Shown: positions 10,474 through 21,985, counted from the first letter of the stretch. The stretch is 64,000 bases of DNA from Kineosporiaceae bacterium (GCA_016713225.1 JADJPO010000001.1:1240001-1304000), one strand, 5' to 3'. Notes: generated from the letters alone by a model not told the origin. Made by a program: numbers and translations.

Positions 10474-11676
10474 GTGGCAGTCACCTGGCACTCTGAGGTC
10501 GTGACCGATGAAGCCGCAGCCCTGGGTCTTGACGACCTGGTGCTCGAGCTGGCCCGAGTGCGCGAAGCCGGACTTGAACCACTCGACGTGGAGACGGCGC
10601 TGCCCGGGCTGCCCCACCTCTCAAGCCTTGGAGTAGTGACCCAGCGCACCCGGGCCGACACCACTCTCGGGCAAGCCACCGCCATCTGTGCCACTGTCAA
10701 CGAGGCCATCGAGCGTCTCGCCGACGAAGCCGACCGACTCGGGCCACCGAACCAGCCCAGCAATCCCGCCCAGGCTCAGATGCTCTTCCGCATGCACTAC
10801 AGGACCCGCAAGCTCGGCGTCGCCGAGGCCCGGGTACACACCCAAGAGCTGTCCGGTGTCGGCGACCGCCAGTTCCGCGCACGCCATGAGGCCCGGCTTC
10901 TACGGCTCGTCGCCCAGAGCCTGCTCGATCTCGACCGGGAGCATGATCTAACCGCATGGGGCCGGGCCATGGAAGTCGGGGCCGACGTGCCCCAGACCGT
11001 CGCCATGTACTGGCTCTACCTCTTCCGTGACCACTACTTCCGCATGGAGACCTCGGCTTACGCCCTCCAGTTCGATCTGGAGACTGCCCTCAGCCAGCTC
11101 CGGGACGACCTGCCTGACTGGCGTAAGTACCTCGCGACCGCCGTCTACTGGAACATCGAGTTCAGCTACCTCCGGCACCGCTTCTGGCGCACCCACGGCC
11201 CTTTGTGGTTCGCCCCTACCGACGAGGGCTGTGCCAAGCTCAATGACGCGGTCGAGCGGATCGAGTACCACGATCCGTTCCCCGACGAGTACATGGCCCG
11301 GTTGCGCCGCCTCTACGGCAGCCTCGCCGATCCCGACCACGACCTGTTCGCCGAGACGCTCGCCCGTGTCCACCTCGACCCCGACCCACTGGCGACAGCC
11401 GAGACATGGCTGCGCCGCTGCACGTGTCCCCGCCAAGACGGCACGCTTGAGCATGCCGACCGGTGCGAGGTCCAGATTGTCCTGGCCAACTGCGACATCT
11501 TCGGCGACACCGTTGAGGAAGAGTTCACCCGCATCCAGGAGTGGTACCGCAACCCACGCTTTGCCGCCGACCCACTGATCAAGGACCGAATTCTAGGCTT
11601 CCGCACCCCGACCACCGAGCGGGCCTCGGTGTTGAGCCAAGGTCGTGTGATTGGAGAAGACGATGACGTGGGATAG
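10474..11676 (+). CDS. Hypothetical protein of 400 residues, divergent from the transfer operon
   Basis: GTG 10474 to TAG 11676. Soluble, rich in Arg, Asp, Trp and Tyr, and mostly helical. A CTCPRQDGTLEHADRC segment near residue 315 (C-x-C...H...C) could bind zinc. No known domain is recognised. It is the first rightward gene of the element and is separated from the leftward operon by 86 bases that must hold two divergent promoters. Its end overlaps the next gene by 14 bases. Confidence 0.75.
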   Translation: MAVTWHSEVVTDEAAALGLDDLVLELARVREAGLEPLDVETALPGLPHLSSLGVVTQRTRADTTLGQATAICATVNEAIERLADEADRLGPPNQPSNPAQAQMLFRMHYRTRKLGVAEARVHTQELSGVGDRQFRARHEARLLRLVAQSLLDLDREHDLTAWGRAMEVGADVPQTVAMYWLYLFRDHYFRMETSAYALQFDLETALSQLRDDLPDWRKYLATAVYWNIEFSYLRHRFWRTHGPLWFAPTDEGCAKLNDAVERIEYHDPFPDEYMARLRRLYGSLADPDHDLFAETLARVHLDPDPLATAETWLRRCTCPRQDGTLEHADRCEVQIVLANCDIFGDTVEEEFTRIQEWYRNPRFAADPLIKDRILGFRTPTTERASVLSQGRVIGEDDDVG

Positions 11677-12418
11677 CGGTAGCGGTGAGCGGTATGCGTC
11701 ATATCCACCATTTCGCCTGAAAGAGGAGCTCAGGAGCACCGATAAAGCGATCGAACGTGCCAGCGCGCAGCACACTCAAATGCGAATCATTGAAGGTCCA
11801 CAGGGCGAGGATGTGCGCGGGCTGTACGCACTGATCCTGCGACTTGGCAATGACCGCGGTCAGATAATGCAGGAAATGGACTATCAAGAAGAACAGAGAG
11901 AGCAGCGCCGAGTAGATCGAGAGCAGAGAGAGATTGAGAGGCAGGAACGGCGGCGGGCGGCAGAAGATCGCAAGGCGGAAAGTGCCAACCTCGCCAAAGA
12001 GCGACAGGCTCGCGCTGACGAAAAGCGGCGTCGCGATGAGGCACAGCGCCGAGAGTCTCAGGCGGCGACACGCAAAGAGTCCCGGGCTGTTGGCCAGGCC
12101 GAACGAGAACTACCTAAGTCGCTCAATCGCGAACTCCTGCTGGCGCGCGCCGGTGGAGAACTCGAGATCTGGTTCCTAAATATGGGGCTGGCCATTCGTC
12201 CAGAATCACCGGCGCTCCAAGTCTCGATGCAATGGACCCTCGACGGCAAGGAGTATCTTGGCGAGTTCTCTCCCGACACAGGTCAGCTTCAAGTCTGGCT
12301 CAAGGTCCCTAACGGCACGCAAGATGCCAGCCAGCGCGGCCAGAGCTGCTGGCTTTCAGCCAACACGCGAGAAGAACGCTCAATCGCCCTGACATTCTGT
12401 TTTAGGGACGAGTTGTAG
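11663..12418 (+). CDS. Charged coiled-coil protein with C-terminal beta domain
   Basis: ATG 11663 is preferred for GGAG eight bases upstream; a TTG at 11651 is in frame. Residues about 70-150 are a dense Glu/Arg/Gln/Lys coiled coil (EEQREQRRVDREQREIERQ and on). The last 80 residues read like a small beta domain (LEIWFLNMGLAIRPES, WLKVPNGTQD). No family is recognised. It overlaps the preceding gene, suggesting a two-gene unit. Codon use is less G/C-rich than in the transfer genes. Confidence 0.7.
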   Translation: MTWDSGSGERYASYPPFRLKEELRSTDKAIERASAQHTQMRIIEGPQGEDVRGLYALILRLGNDRGQIMQEMDYQEEQREQRRVDREQREIERQERRRAAEDRKAESANLAKERQARADEKRRRDEAQRRESQAATRKESRAVGQAERELPKSLNRELLLARAGGELEIWFLNMGLAIRPESPALQVSMQWTLDGKEYLGEFSPDTGQLQVWLKVPNGTQDASQRGQSCWLSANTREERSIALTFCFRDEL

Positions 12419-12613
12419 TGCGAGTCCGAATCACGCCCTCGGATTGTCATCGAGTCGTCTTTGCGACTTCACCGTAGACCATTGACTCCTAGAGTTGCAT
12501 CGCAACCCCCGATTCCTGCGGATCAAGATAGAAAGACGTATCCTTGGGTTCGGCACTCTCAGGAAACGAACGAGTCTTGCCGGAACCCGCTCTCAATGAA
12601 AGTGGAGCCCCAA

Positions 12614-12883
12614 ATGTCTGATCAGACCGACAGTGGTAGCGGCGGCCCCTTCTCAGGGCATTCCCTGGACGCACTACTCGAGACCGAAGTGGATCTGAAC
12701 GAGGGAATAGAACAGGCCGAAAGTGAGCGCGAGGAACTAGCCAGAATAGGAGTGCAAGGCACCGAGGATTGGCACGACAACTACGCCTGGATCAGGCGCA
12801 TGCACGACCGGCTCACCGGAGATTCGTCAGGAGCGTGGGTACCGTCAGGGCCATACAAGCGGGCGGCCGCCCACCGAAGCTGA
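12614..12883 (+). CDS. Small acidic hypothetical protein
   Basis: 89 residues from ATG 12614. Acidic N-terminal half (LDALLETEVDLNEGIEQAESEREEL) and a Trp-rich middle (DWHDNYAWIRRMHDR). No transmembrane segment and no recognised family. It lies in the A/T-richer right part of the element, after 195 bases (12419-12613) in which I see no gene. Confidence 0.5.
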   Translation: MSDQTDSGSGGPFSGHSLDALLETEVDLNEGIEQAESEREELARIGVQGTEDWHDNYAWIRRMHDRLTGDSSGAWVPSGPYKRAAAHRS

Positions 12884-13310
12884 AGGCCATACCGCGTTTC
12901 AAGTCACAGTCCGAAGACTAGCCCGCGCCAGTCCTGCGCCTCAATGTCCGCTGCCGCACTATCGCTATTGCATGTCCAATCACAGTCGTCTTAGAATGGG
13001 CTTAGTAAAGTAAATACCGAGGCCAATCTAGTGGATATACGCAGGCGTCCGGAGGAGTTGCGCTCTTCTATCATGTCGAAATTGGCAGAGCCGTCGCTGT
13101 ACGTCAGGAGTACATTCGACGCATCTTCGATTGGCCGAGTAGGAGAGCATCGGAAGTCATAGCGCACGTCCTTGTCATGATCACCGGGGCCATCTTCTTC
13201 GTAGGAGGCCTTGGTTCGCTCATAAAGATTGCATTGAGCTAATTGAACGCGGCGCAACGGTACGCCCCGGCGGTCCTATGAGAAATGTATAAGTAACTTG
13301 AGGCGAAGGC
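12884..13310. other. A/T-richer gap without a confident gene
   Basis: 427 bases. On the plus strand an open frame ending TAA at about 13241 could encode a membrane-like tail (VIAHVLVMITGAIFFVGGLG), but I find no ATG, GTG or good ribosome site for it, so it may be a remnant. The A+T content is clearly above that of flanking genes. Confidence 0.35.
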
Positions 13311-13514
13311 ATGCTCCTTGACGCAGTATTCATTCTGATTGCAGTTCTGCTAGTAATCTATCGAGGTCAGTTCGTGCGAGGTGCGGCAAGATTCCAAGAA
13401 CGGAACTTTGGCATAAAGTGCGATGAGAAAGAAATGCGTCAGGAACAGATACTGATCATAGCCTTGGCAGGGGCTTTCATAGTAGTTACACTCTATCGGC
13501 TGGCGGCAAACTAG
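13311..13514 (+). CDS. Small two-helix membrane protein
   Basis: 67 residues. Hydrophobic helices are at the start (AVFILIAVLLVIYR) and near the end (ILIIALAGAFIVVTLYRL), with a charged loop between (FQERNFGIKCDEKEMRQEQ). GAGGCGAAGG lies upstream of ATG 13311. No family is recognised. Low-G/C codons are used more than elsewhere in the window, in line with recent acquisition. Confidence 0.6.
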   Translation: MLLDAVFILIAVLLVIYRGQFVRGAARFQERNFGIKCDEKEMRQEQILIIALAGAFIVVTLYRLAAN

Positions 13515-13556
13515 GAACCGGTTAGAGTAGAATCTTCAACATGCTATCGCCAATAC

Positions 13557-14066
13557 CTACAACCGACTCATCAGCCCCAAGATGGTCATGAACCCGCCGC
13601 CGTTATCCCAGCGGTAGCCTCCATGACTCTCTGGGTTGATCGAGTCAACTCCAGTGTTGACCATGTCGGGTAGATTTCCAGCGGCATCAAGGATCATCTG
13701 AGCCGACCCGCTGGAACTCGGATCAACCCAGGACAGTAGCAACTTCAGGCTGTAGCCCACCATCCAGTGATTAGGCTGCCTCTCCTTAATGAAGTAGGCT
13801 CCAATCGGGCACTCTTTGTTCAATTCAGCAACCGCGCGAACCAGCTCCACCGAGAATGTCATGCCGCTGGCGACTCCAGCTCCCAGATGAAACTCAGGCG
13901 ATGCGTGGATCGCCAGGAACTCAACATCGTGAGCCTTAACGTGAGTTGCAAACCCTGGTGCAAATGGATTGCAGGCCCCAGGGTAGAGGCGGTCTAGACC
14001 TGCCAGAATGAAGGCCTCGATGGCTTCGTCGTCGAACTTGCTCAGTTGTGGCCGCCTCCAAGTCAA
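13557..14066 (-). CDS. Hypothetical protein of 169 residues
   Basis: Soluble protein with FDDEAIEAFILAGLDRLYPGACNPFAPG at the start and LNKECPIGAYFIKERQPNHWMVGYSLKLLLSW in the middle. The pattern recalls small YbjN/T3SS-chaperone-like folds, but I cannot assign a family. It is oriented against the surrounding rightward genes, which favours an independent cargo gene. Confidence 0.6.
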   Translation of the reverse strand: MTWRRPQLSKFDDEAIEAFILAGLDRLYPGACNPFAPGFATHVKAHDVEFLAIHASPEFHLGAGVASGMTFSVELVRAVAELNKECPIGAYFIKERQPNHWMVGYSLKLLLSWVDPSSSGSAQMILDAAGNLPDMVNTGVDSINPESHGGYRWDNGGGFMTILGLMSRL

Positions 14067-14374
14067 CGTGATGTATTGGGCCCTTCCTACACCCCAATGA
14101 AGCGCCTGCAGGTGCAGCCATGGACCACGGTGCGCCCTTCCGATGTGGGGCGTAATCCATGTTGGGCCGAAGTGGCCGTCAGGCTACGCCCGCTCGACCC
14201 AGCGAGAAGGCGCAACGCGACAACTGTGATCAGGTGTCCGTGGGCAGCTTGTCTGCCCGCCTGTTGTCGGTGTGGCCCGGTAGCGTCTGAGGTCCGGGCT
14301 TGTGAAGCGGAAGGAGGTCATCTGAGCCCCGATGCCCAAGCGAAAGCTTGATCATTTCGTCTAACAGGCCTTAA
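14067..14374. other. Intergenic region upstream of the restriction operon
   Basis: 308 bases between the leftward orphan gene and hsdM. Several short frames cross it, but none has a convincing start or composition. It must carry the hsdMSR promoter. No clear repeat of the tRNA end was seen here, so I cannot place the right end of the element in it. Confidence 0.4.
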
Positions 14375-16779
14375 ATGGTAGGAGCTATGCCACGACTCAC
14401 CCTTCCCCAGCTTGAGCGCCACCTCTTCTCGGCGGCCGACATCCTGCGTGGCTCCATGGAGGCCTCGGCCTACAAGGAGTTCATCTTCGGGATGCTCTTC
14501 CTGAAGTACGCCTCCGACCAGTTCGACGCCGAGCGAGAGCGGGTGATCGCCGACCAGCTCGCCAAGGGGCGCAGCCAGCAGGAGGCCGAGCAGCGGGCCG
14601 AGGCGCCGGCGTTCTACAGCACCTTCTACGTGCCGCACCGCGCCCGCTGGGAGCAGATCCACGGGCACCTGCACAAGTCGGTCGGCGACGGGCTCAACAA
14701 GGCGCTTCAGGATCTTGAGAACGAGAACCGCGCGCTGGACGGCGTGCTGCAGCACATCGACTTCAACCGCAAGGTCGGCCAGTCGACCATGTCGGACAAG
14801 AAGCTCCGCGAGCTGATCGTCCACTTCAACAAGGTCCGACTGCGCCAAGACGACTTCGAGTTCCCCGACCTGCTTGGCGCTGCCTACGAGTACCTCATCC
14901 GCGACTTCGCCGACTCGGCGGGCAAGAAGGGCGGCGAGTTCTACACACCCCGGTCCGTCGTCCGGCTGATGGTCCGCATCGCCGACCCACGCGAGGGCAT
15001 GAGCGTCTACGACCCCTGCTCGGGCTCGGGCGGCATGCTCATCCTGTCCAAGGAGTACGTCGAGGAGACCGGTGCCGACAGTCGTAACCTGGCCCTCGCC
15101 GGCCAGGAGAAGGATGGGAGCGTCTGGGCCATCTGCAAGATGAACCTGCTCCTGCACGGCATCCCCGACGCCGACGTGCGCAACACCAACGACGGCACGC
15201 TCGAAGACCCCGCCCATGTGCAGGGCGGCGAACTGATGCGCTTCGACCGGGTGATCACCAATCCGCCGTTCTCCATGAACTACGCCCGCGCGGGCATGCC
15301 GTTCCCCGAGCGGTTCAGCCGCGGCTGGACGCCAGAGAAGGGCAAGAAGGCCGACCTCATGTTCGTCCAGCACATGCTGGCGGTCACCCGGCCCGGCGGC
15401 CTCGTCACGACCGTCATGCCGCACGGGGTGCTCTTCCGGGGCGGCGACGAGGGCAAGATCCGCACCGCACTCCTCAACGACGACATGATCGAGGCAGTCA
15501 TCGGTCTCGGACCGCAGCTCTTCTATGGCACCGGTATCCCTGCCTGCATTCTGGTGCTTCGGCCCAAGGGGGCCAAGCCGGCCGACCGCCAGGGCAAGGT
15601 GCTCTTCGTCAACGCCGACCGTGACTACCGCGAGGGTCGGGCCCAGAACTACCTGGAAGCCGAGCACGTCGAGAAGATCGTCTCCGCTTTCTATGCCTTC
15701 GAGGGTTCCGAGAAGTTCGCCCGCGTTGTGACTCGCGCTGAGTTGGCCGACAACGACGACAACCTCAACATCCGCCGCTACGTGGACACCACACCCGAAC
15801 CGGAACCTCAAGACGTCCGCGCCCACTTGCACGGCGGTATCCCATGCCGTGAGGTCGACGCCAAGGCCGATCTCTTCCGTTCTCATGGCCTCGACCCCGC
15901 CCTGCTCTTCGTACCCAAGGACGCCGCGTACCTGGATTTCAGGGAGACCATCTCAGTCAAGAGCGGTCTGACCGTGCTAATCGAGGCGGATCACGGTGTG
16001 AAGACCGCCGAGGGGGCCGTCACGGCCGCCATTGACCAGTGGTGGAAAGCTGAATCCCCGAACTTCGACGCTCTCAAGTCGGTCGCCGACCTGGTCAACC
16101 TGCGCAGACAATTACTCGGTACCTTCGAGACAGCACTCCGGCCGGATGGGTTGCTTGACCGATTCACCGTTCGTGGCATTATCGCCTCCTGGTGGGGTGC
16201 GAGCCTCCCAGACCTTAAGTCTCTTGCCACTCTCGGCTACAAGGGCCTCGTGGCTGCCTGGGTCGCCACTATCCTCGACGCCCTCGAAGAGGAAAAGGCG
16301 AAGATCGACCCTCTAGACCACAAGGCGGCCCGCGCTCTGCTGCCCGAGTACCTCGACGGTCTTGCCGTTCTCGAAGCCGAAGCCACCGGGCTCGACGCCA
16401 CCATCAAACTGCCGCCGCAGACGACGAGGACGGCAGTGCTGAGGATACCCTGTCGCCATCCGAGCTCAAGCAGTTCAAGGCGAAGCTCGCCGCTGTTAAG
16501 AAGCAGCTCAAGACTCAGAAGACCAGCTTCGCCCAACATCTGAGTGTCGCCAGCGACGCTCTCTCCGACCTAGCCGCCCGCGAACTAGTTCTCGACGCCC
16601 TTCGGCGCGAACTCGTCGCAGAGGCTGCAGACCGCGTCATGCGTCATCGCCGCATCGTGGTCGCTGCTTTCGAGACGTGGTGGGACAACTACCGCACGCC
16701 CATCTCCGAGATCGAATCCGAGCGTATGGCTGCAGCAGCCAAGCTGGCGGGCTTCCTGAAAGAGCTGGGCTATGAGTGA
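14375..16779 (+). CDS. hsdM: Type I restriction-modification methyltransferase subunit HsdM (frame break near 16416)
   Basis: Modification subunit, N6-adenine class. The N-terminal helical domain (LPQLERHLFSAADILRG) is followed by the SAM motif VYDPCSGSGGML and the catalytic NPPF, then KADLMFVQHML and the conserved end of the core. A long C-terminal part makes it larger than minimal HsdM. At 16416 one base is missing (run of A in atcaaactg); past it the frame continues to TGA 16779 with EIESERMAAAAKLAGFL. ATG 14387 is an alternative start matching the usual family N-terminus. It ends 8 bases inside hsdS. Confidence 0.92.
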
Positions 16780-17998
16780 TTTGGGCATACCAGAGGACTG
16801 GAAGACCATGCCGATGAGCGAAGCTACTTCAATGCTCCGGAGAGGAACAGCGCCGGTATACGTAGATCACTCCGAAGTTCGGGCGATTGGTCAACGCTGC
16901 ATTACGCATGAAGCGTTCGATCCCGGTCTGGCTCGGCCCCATTCCTCGCGCAACATGACGGGGGTCATACGTCCTGAACCGGGCGACGTGTTAGTCAACT
17001 CAACGGGAACGGGGACCATTGGCCGGTCGGTCGTGTTCTACGGCGACTCTCATGAATTCATCGTTGATGGTCACGTGACAGTGGTACGCCCGAGACCTAA
17101 CGTTGTGGTCGGTCGCTGGATCAGCGATTTCATTCGCAGCGCACAGGGGCAGCAGTACCTCGAAACCAGATGCTACTCGGGCTCGACGAACCAGGTCGAA
17201 CTGTCAGCGACGGCTCTCGGACACATGCAGATCCCTATCCCAAGCGTGATCGAGCAGCGATGCGTGTCAGAGATCCTAGATACTCTGGACAACCAGATTG
17301 CATCTTCCGACCTGGCCCCTGCACAAGTATTCGAAAATCCGGTCAGCGGTAATTGAAGGCATGCTTGATGGCAATGACGTCGCTCGAGTTGAACCTCTCG
17401 GAGGCCTGGCAGAAGTCAGTTCCGGTGTCACGCTCGGTTCAGAACCCGGTGGCCCCGGTACGGTAGTCCGGCCATATCTACGGGTCGCCAACGTCCAAGA
17501 TGGACATCTCAACCTAAGTGATGTTAAGTCTGTTCGAGTACGCCAGTCCGACTTGGCGCGCTTCGAGCTCCGGACCGGCGATGTGCTCATGAACGAAGGC
17601 GGGGACGCCGACAAGCTCGGACGGGGAACGGTATGGGAGGGCCAGATAGATGGCTGCCTCCACCGAACCACGTGTTTAAGGTTCGATGCATACCATCCCG
17701 ACTCAATCCGTGGTACCTGGCGCTGGTGAGCGGCTCACCCCGTGGGAAGCGCTACTTCCTTGCGGCCTCGAAACAGACGACAAACTTGGCGACCATAAAC
17801 TCGACTCAGATCAAGGCATTTCCCGTGCCTCTACGGTCTATGACCCGACAGCTGGAGATCGTGCATGTGGTAGAGGCACTCTCGCAGCAAGTCGCTCTTG
17901 AGTCGGCGAGATTGGCCAAGCTGCGCGCGCTGAAGCCAGGTCTCGTATCAGACCTGCTTGCAGGCCGCGTCCGCGTGCCGTCTGGAGCCGCCCTATGA
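16772..17998 (+). CDS. hsdS: Type I restriction specificity subunit HsdS (two frame breaks)
   Basis: DNA-recognition subunit with two target-recognition domains. The first (IPEDWKTMPMSEA to MQIPIPSVIEQR) ends in the dimerising helix EILDTLDNQIASSD. The second (VEPLGGLAEVSSGVTLG to IKAFPVPLRS) ends with VVEALSQQVALESARLAKLRALKPGL. Frames change near 17320 (a C missing in ggcccctg) and near 17707 (a C missing in atccgtgg). Restoration gives about 408 residues, normal for HsdS. The stop overlaps hsdR by four bases. Confidence 0.88.
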
Positions 17999-20900
17999 GC
18001 TCAGGCCCTGAGTACAACGAAGTCGAACAGCCGCTGATCGCCCAGTTGCTGGGCCTCGGTTGGCTGCACCTCAAGGGCGACACCTACGACCCGACGGTCA
18101 GCAACCGCGATACGTTCCGCCAGGTTCTTCTGGAGGAGCGCTTACGCGCCAAGTTGCTCGGACTGAACCTCGGACCCGACGGCCAGCCCTGGCTGGACGA
18201 TTCTCGGCTGTCCGAAGCCATCTCCTCGCTGACCCGTGCTGAACCCGGGAACCTCATCGAGGTCAACGAGCGCATGACCGAGCGGCTCCTCGAGGGCGTA
18301 TCGGTGGCTGGGTTGCCGGGCTGGGACCAGGGCCGCAGCCAGCGCATCAAGTTCATTGACTGGGATAGCCCTGGAGCCAACGAGTTCCTGGCGATCAATC
18401 AGTTCCGCGTAGATGAACCGGGCGGCCAGGCCAAGAAGTTCGTCATCCCGGACGTCGTGCTGTTCGTCAACGGCATCCCGCTCGTGGTCATCGAGTGCAA
18501 GAGCCCCTACATCACCGACCCAATGGCCGAGGGCATCGACCAGCTCCGCCGCTACGCCAACCAGCGTGACCTGGGCGCGCCCGAGGGCAGTGAGCAGCTG
18601 TTCTGGACCAACCAGTTCGTCATCTCTACCTACGGCGATAAGGCTCGCGTAGCTACCTTCACTGCTGGCTCTGAGCACTTCCTGGAGTGGAAGGACTGCG
18701 CGCCCACTACCAAGGACGCGTTGGCTGAGAAGCTCGGCAAGACCGTCGACGAGCTGACCGGCCAGGAGCTGATGGTTGCCGGCATGCTCACTCCCGCCAC
18801 GCTGCTCGACCTGGTGCGCCACTTCACGCTGTTCACCGAGGTCGGTGGCCGGCGCATCAAGATCGTGGCCCGCTACCAGCAGTACCGCGCTGCCTTGAAG
18901 TCAATCAACCGGCTTCGCACTGGCAAGACGCGGTTGGTCGACGGCGAGTCGGACCGCCGCGGTGGCCTCGTCTGGCCACCCAGGGCTCCGGCAAGAGCCT
19001 CACGATGGTCTTCTTGGTTCGCGCCATGCGCTCGGACCCCGTGCTGCGCGCCTTCAAGGTCGCCATCGTGACAGACCGCACCGACCTGGAGAAGCAGCTG
19101 GCCGGGACTGTCAAGCTCTCCGGCGAGATCATCGAGCGGGCGCGCAACGCCAAGAAGCTCCGCAAGCTGTTGGCCGAGCACGGCCCCGCGCTCGTCTTCG
19201 CCATGATTCAGAAGTACCGCGGCACGGACGGCAAGGCAGCGCAGGAGACCAAGCTGGCGGGCGATACCGCGACCGAAGCGCTCGGCATCCTCAACGAGGA
19301 CGAGGCCATCGTCATCTTGGTGGACGAGGCTCACCGTTCTCAGACCTCGGCCCTGCACGCGAATCTCATGGCTGCGCTGCCGAATGCCGCCAAGATCGGG
19401 TTCACGGGCACGCCCATCATGCGCGAGGGCAAGAAGCGCACCGAACGGATCTTCGGCCCCTACATCGACAAGTACACGATCCGTCAGGCCGAGGCCGACG
19501 GAGCCACCGTCCCGATCCTCTACGAGGGCCGCACAGCCAAGGGGGCAGTTCAGGGCGCGAGCGACCTCGATGAGCTGTTCGAAGACATGTTCGCCGAGCA
19601 CACCGACGAGGAGATCGAGAAGCTCAAGCAGCGCTATGCCACGTCCGGGGCCGTCCTCGAAGCGCCCTCGCTCATCGAGGCCAAAGCCCGCAGCATGCTC
19701 CTGCACTACGTCTCGACCGTGATGCCAGGGGTTCAAGGCGCAGCTCTCGGCCAGTAGCCGCCGAGCCACCGTGCGGTATCGGGAAGCCCTACAGAAGGCC
19801 CGGGCCGGCCTCGTCGCCGAGATCGAGGCGCTGCCCGCCAACCTCTTGGAAGGCGTGGCTGACGGTACCGTCGATATCGACCGGCTCGAACGTCGGCAGC
19901 AGATGCTTGTACGCGCTCATGAGCACCTCGCCCTCATAGCCGCCCTCGAGTTCGTGCCCGTGATCTCCAGCGGCAACAACGACCCGGCTACCTGGGTGCA
20001 GTGGACCGACAAGACGAGGCAAGAGCGGATCGTCGCCGAGTTCCAGAAGGCTCTCGGAACAGCCGGGGACAAAACGAGCCCGGTGGCGTTCCTCATCGTC
20101 AAGTCGATGCTGCTCACCGGCTTCGATGCGCCCGTCGAGCAGGTCATGTACCTCGACCGCCTCATCCAGGACGCCGAGCTACTCCAGGGCATAGCCCGCG
20201 TCAACCGCACCGCCGACCACAAGGAGGGCGGCCACCTCGTTGACTACTACGGCGTCGGCGCGCACCTCCAGAAGGCCTTGCAGTCTTACGCGCCCGAAGA
20301 CGCCGAGGATGCCGTTGGAGCGCTGGCCAGCATCAAGGACGAGCTGCCCAAGCTCCGCGACCGGCACGCCCGCGTCGTGGCGGTCTTCGCCCAGGCCGGT
20401 ATCGAAACCTTCGACACCGATGAGGACGTTGAGGCCTGCGTCCAGGTCTTGGCTGACGAAGCCCTGCGGGCGCGCTTCGGCGTGGTGCTCAAGCAGTTCC
20501 TCACGACCCTCGATGTCGTGCTGCCGCGGCCCGAGGGGCTGCCATACGTCAAGGACGCCAAGCGTTTCGGCCGCATCCAGCTGGTCGCTCGCCGGCGCTA
20601 CCGCGATGCCGGGCTCGGCGACTTCGACCCGTCCCTCTACGGCGAGAAGGTCCGCAAGCTCATCGACGAGCACGTCGCCGCGCTCGACATCGCCACCAAG
20701 ATCCCGCCGGTGTCCATCACCGCGCCTGACTTCATCGCCAAGCTCAAGGGGCTGACCTCCGACAAGGCCAAGGCTTCGGAGATGGAACACGCGCTGCGGT
20801 TCCACATCCGCAAGAACTTCGATGAGGACCCGGCGCGCTTCACCAAGCTCTCCGAGCGTCTCGACCAGATCCTCAAGTCACTGACTGGCCAGTGGGACCA

Positions 20901-21275
20901 GCTCGCCCTGGCGCTTGAGGACCTCATGAAGGACGCGACCGCAGATGGGGGCCAGGACCAGCCCCATGCCGACCCCTGATCAGCCGCTTCTATGGCGTGC
21001 TGGAGTCGGAGTTCGCAACCGACGTCACCCTCCCCGACGAGGCGCGTGTGGATCTCATCCACCTGGCCGAGGACATCGTGGTCGAGGTGGCCGAGTACAC
21101 CCACCGGGTACGGTTCTGGCAGAACCCGCACGCGCAGGAGGAACTGCGTAAGAAGATCATCCTCGTCCTTGATGATCGCAATCTGTTTGAGTTCGCCGAG
21201 CAGGCCTCAGTTGCCGATCGCCTCATGGAACTCTCGAAAGGCCAATCAGGCGCTCATCGCTCGAGGCAGTCGTGA
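17995..21275 (+). CDS. hsdR: Type I restriction endonuclease subunit HsdR (three frame breaks)
   Basis: Motor and nuclease subunit. The N-terminal nuclease has IPDVVLFVNGIPLVVIECKSP (PD-ExK). The helicase part has QGSGKSL (Walker A), VDEAHRSQ (DEAH box), GFTGTPI and LLTGFDAP, then the C-terminal domain ending FEFAEQASVADRLMEL. The frame shifts near 18976 (C short), 19730 (G extra) and 20977 (C short), all in homopolymers. Restored length is about 1,090 residues, as expected. It overlaps both neighbours by four bases. Confidence 0.9.
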
Positions 21276-21985
21276 CGAGCGCCGTGCTGCACCTCGACGG
21301 GATGGCTGTCCCCCTGGAAACGGCCGGACCGAGTCGCAAGGCTCGTCTCACCATCGAGCGTGACGGCAGCCTGACGCTGCGCGCAGCCGAGGACATCGAT
21401 CGCGCCGAGCTGGAGTCATTCCTCGTCGCCAAGCGCACCTGGATCTACAAGAAGCTCGCGGAGAAGGAAGCTCTCCACTACGAACCCGTGACCAAGGAGC
21501 TGGTGGACGGCGAGGGCTACCTCTATCTGGGCCGCAGTCATCGCCTGCTCATCGCCAAGACCGAAGACCGGCACGTCAGCCTCCAACGCGGGCGGCTCGT
21601 GCTCCCATCAGCACTCGTGGGGGACGGCCATGCTGCTCTTATCCGCTGGTATCGCTCTCGTGGCAAGGCCTGGCTCAAGCCGCGCGTCGCAGAATGGGCT
21701 GGACGTCTACGCGTGAGCGTGACTGCATTCGAGGTTGCCGAACTCGGCTACCGCTGGGGGGCCGCCGAGCCCACCGGCCGTGTCCGCATCAACTGGGCGA
21801 CCATGCAACTCCGGCCGGGACTCGTGGAGTACGTCCTGGCCCACGAGCTCGCTCACCTCAAGGAGCCGCACCACGGCCCCACCTTCTGGAACCTGCTCGG
21901 GCGTGCGCAGCCGGACTACGTGGAGCGCCGGACGGAGCTGGCACGGGTCGGTGCGACAATTTGGCTTGGAGGTGCTCACTCGTGA
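21272..21985 (+). CDS. YgjP/DUF45 (SprT-like) zinc metallopeptidase
   Basis: 237 residues. The C-terminal zinc site is VLAHELAHLKEPHHGPTFW, that is HExxH followed by a third His, as in YgjP/WLM-type metallopeptidases. The N-terminal half is a beta-rich domain. GTG 21272 overlaps the hsdR stop, and TGA 21985 overlaps the ATPase start. Genes of this family frequently follow hsdR; what they contribute to restriction is not settled. All zinc ligands appear present. Confidence 0.87.
   Translation: MTSAVLHLDGMAVPLETAGPSRKARLTIERDGSLTLRAAEDIDRAELESFLVAKRTWIYKKLAEKEALHYEPVTKELVDGEGYLYLGRSHRLLIAKTEDRHVSLQRGRLVLPSALVGDGHAALIRWYRSRGKAWLKPRVAEWAGRLRVSVTAFEVAELGYRWGAAEPTGRVRINWATMQLRPGLVEYVLAHELAHLKEPHHGPTFWNLLGRAQPDYVERRTELARVGATIWLGGAHS

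Noticed and set aside
13015..13241. Possible small membrane-protein gene on the plus strand
   Set aside because: The tail looks hydrophobic, but no start codon or ribosome site could be found, so it is mentioned only as a gap note.
14318..15886. Open frame of over 500 codons on the minus strand opposite hsdM
   Set aside because: It is the antisense shadow of a clearly conserved gene in high-GC DNA, has repetitive Val/Asp/Gly composition and shows no domain.
18873..21131. Long minus-strand frames opposite hsdR
   Set aside because: Same reason: hsdR motifs are unmistakable on the plus strand, and the antisense products match nothing.
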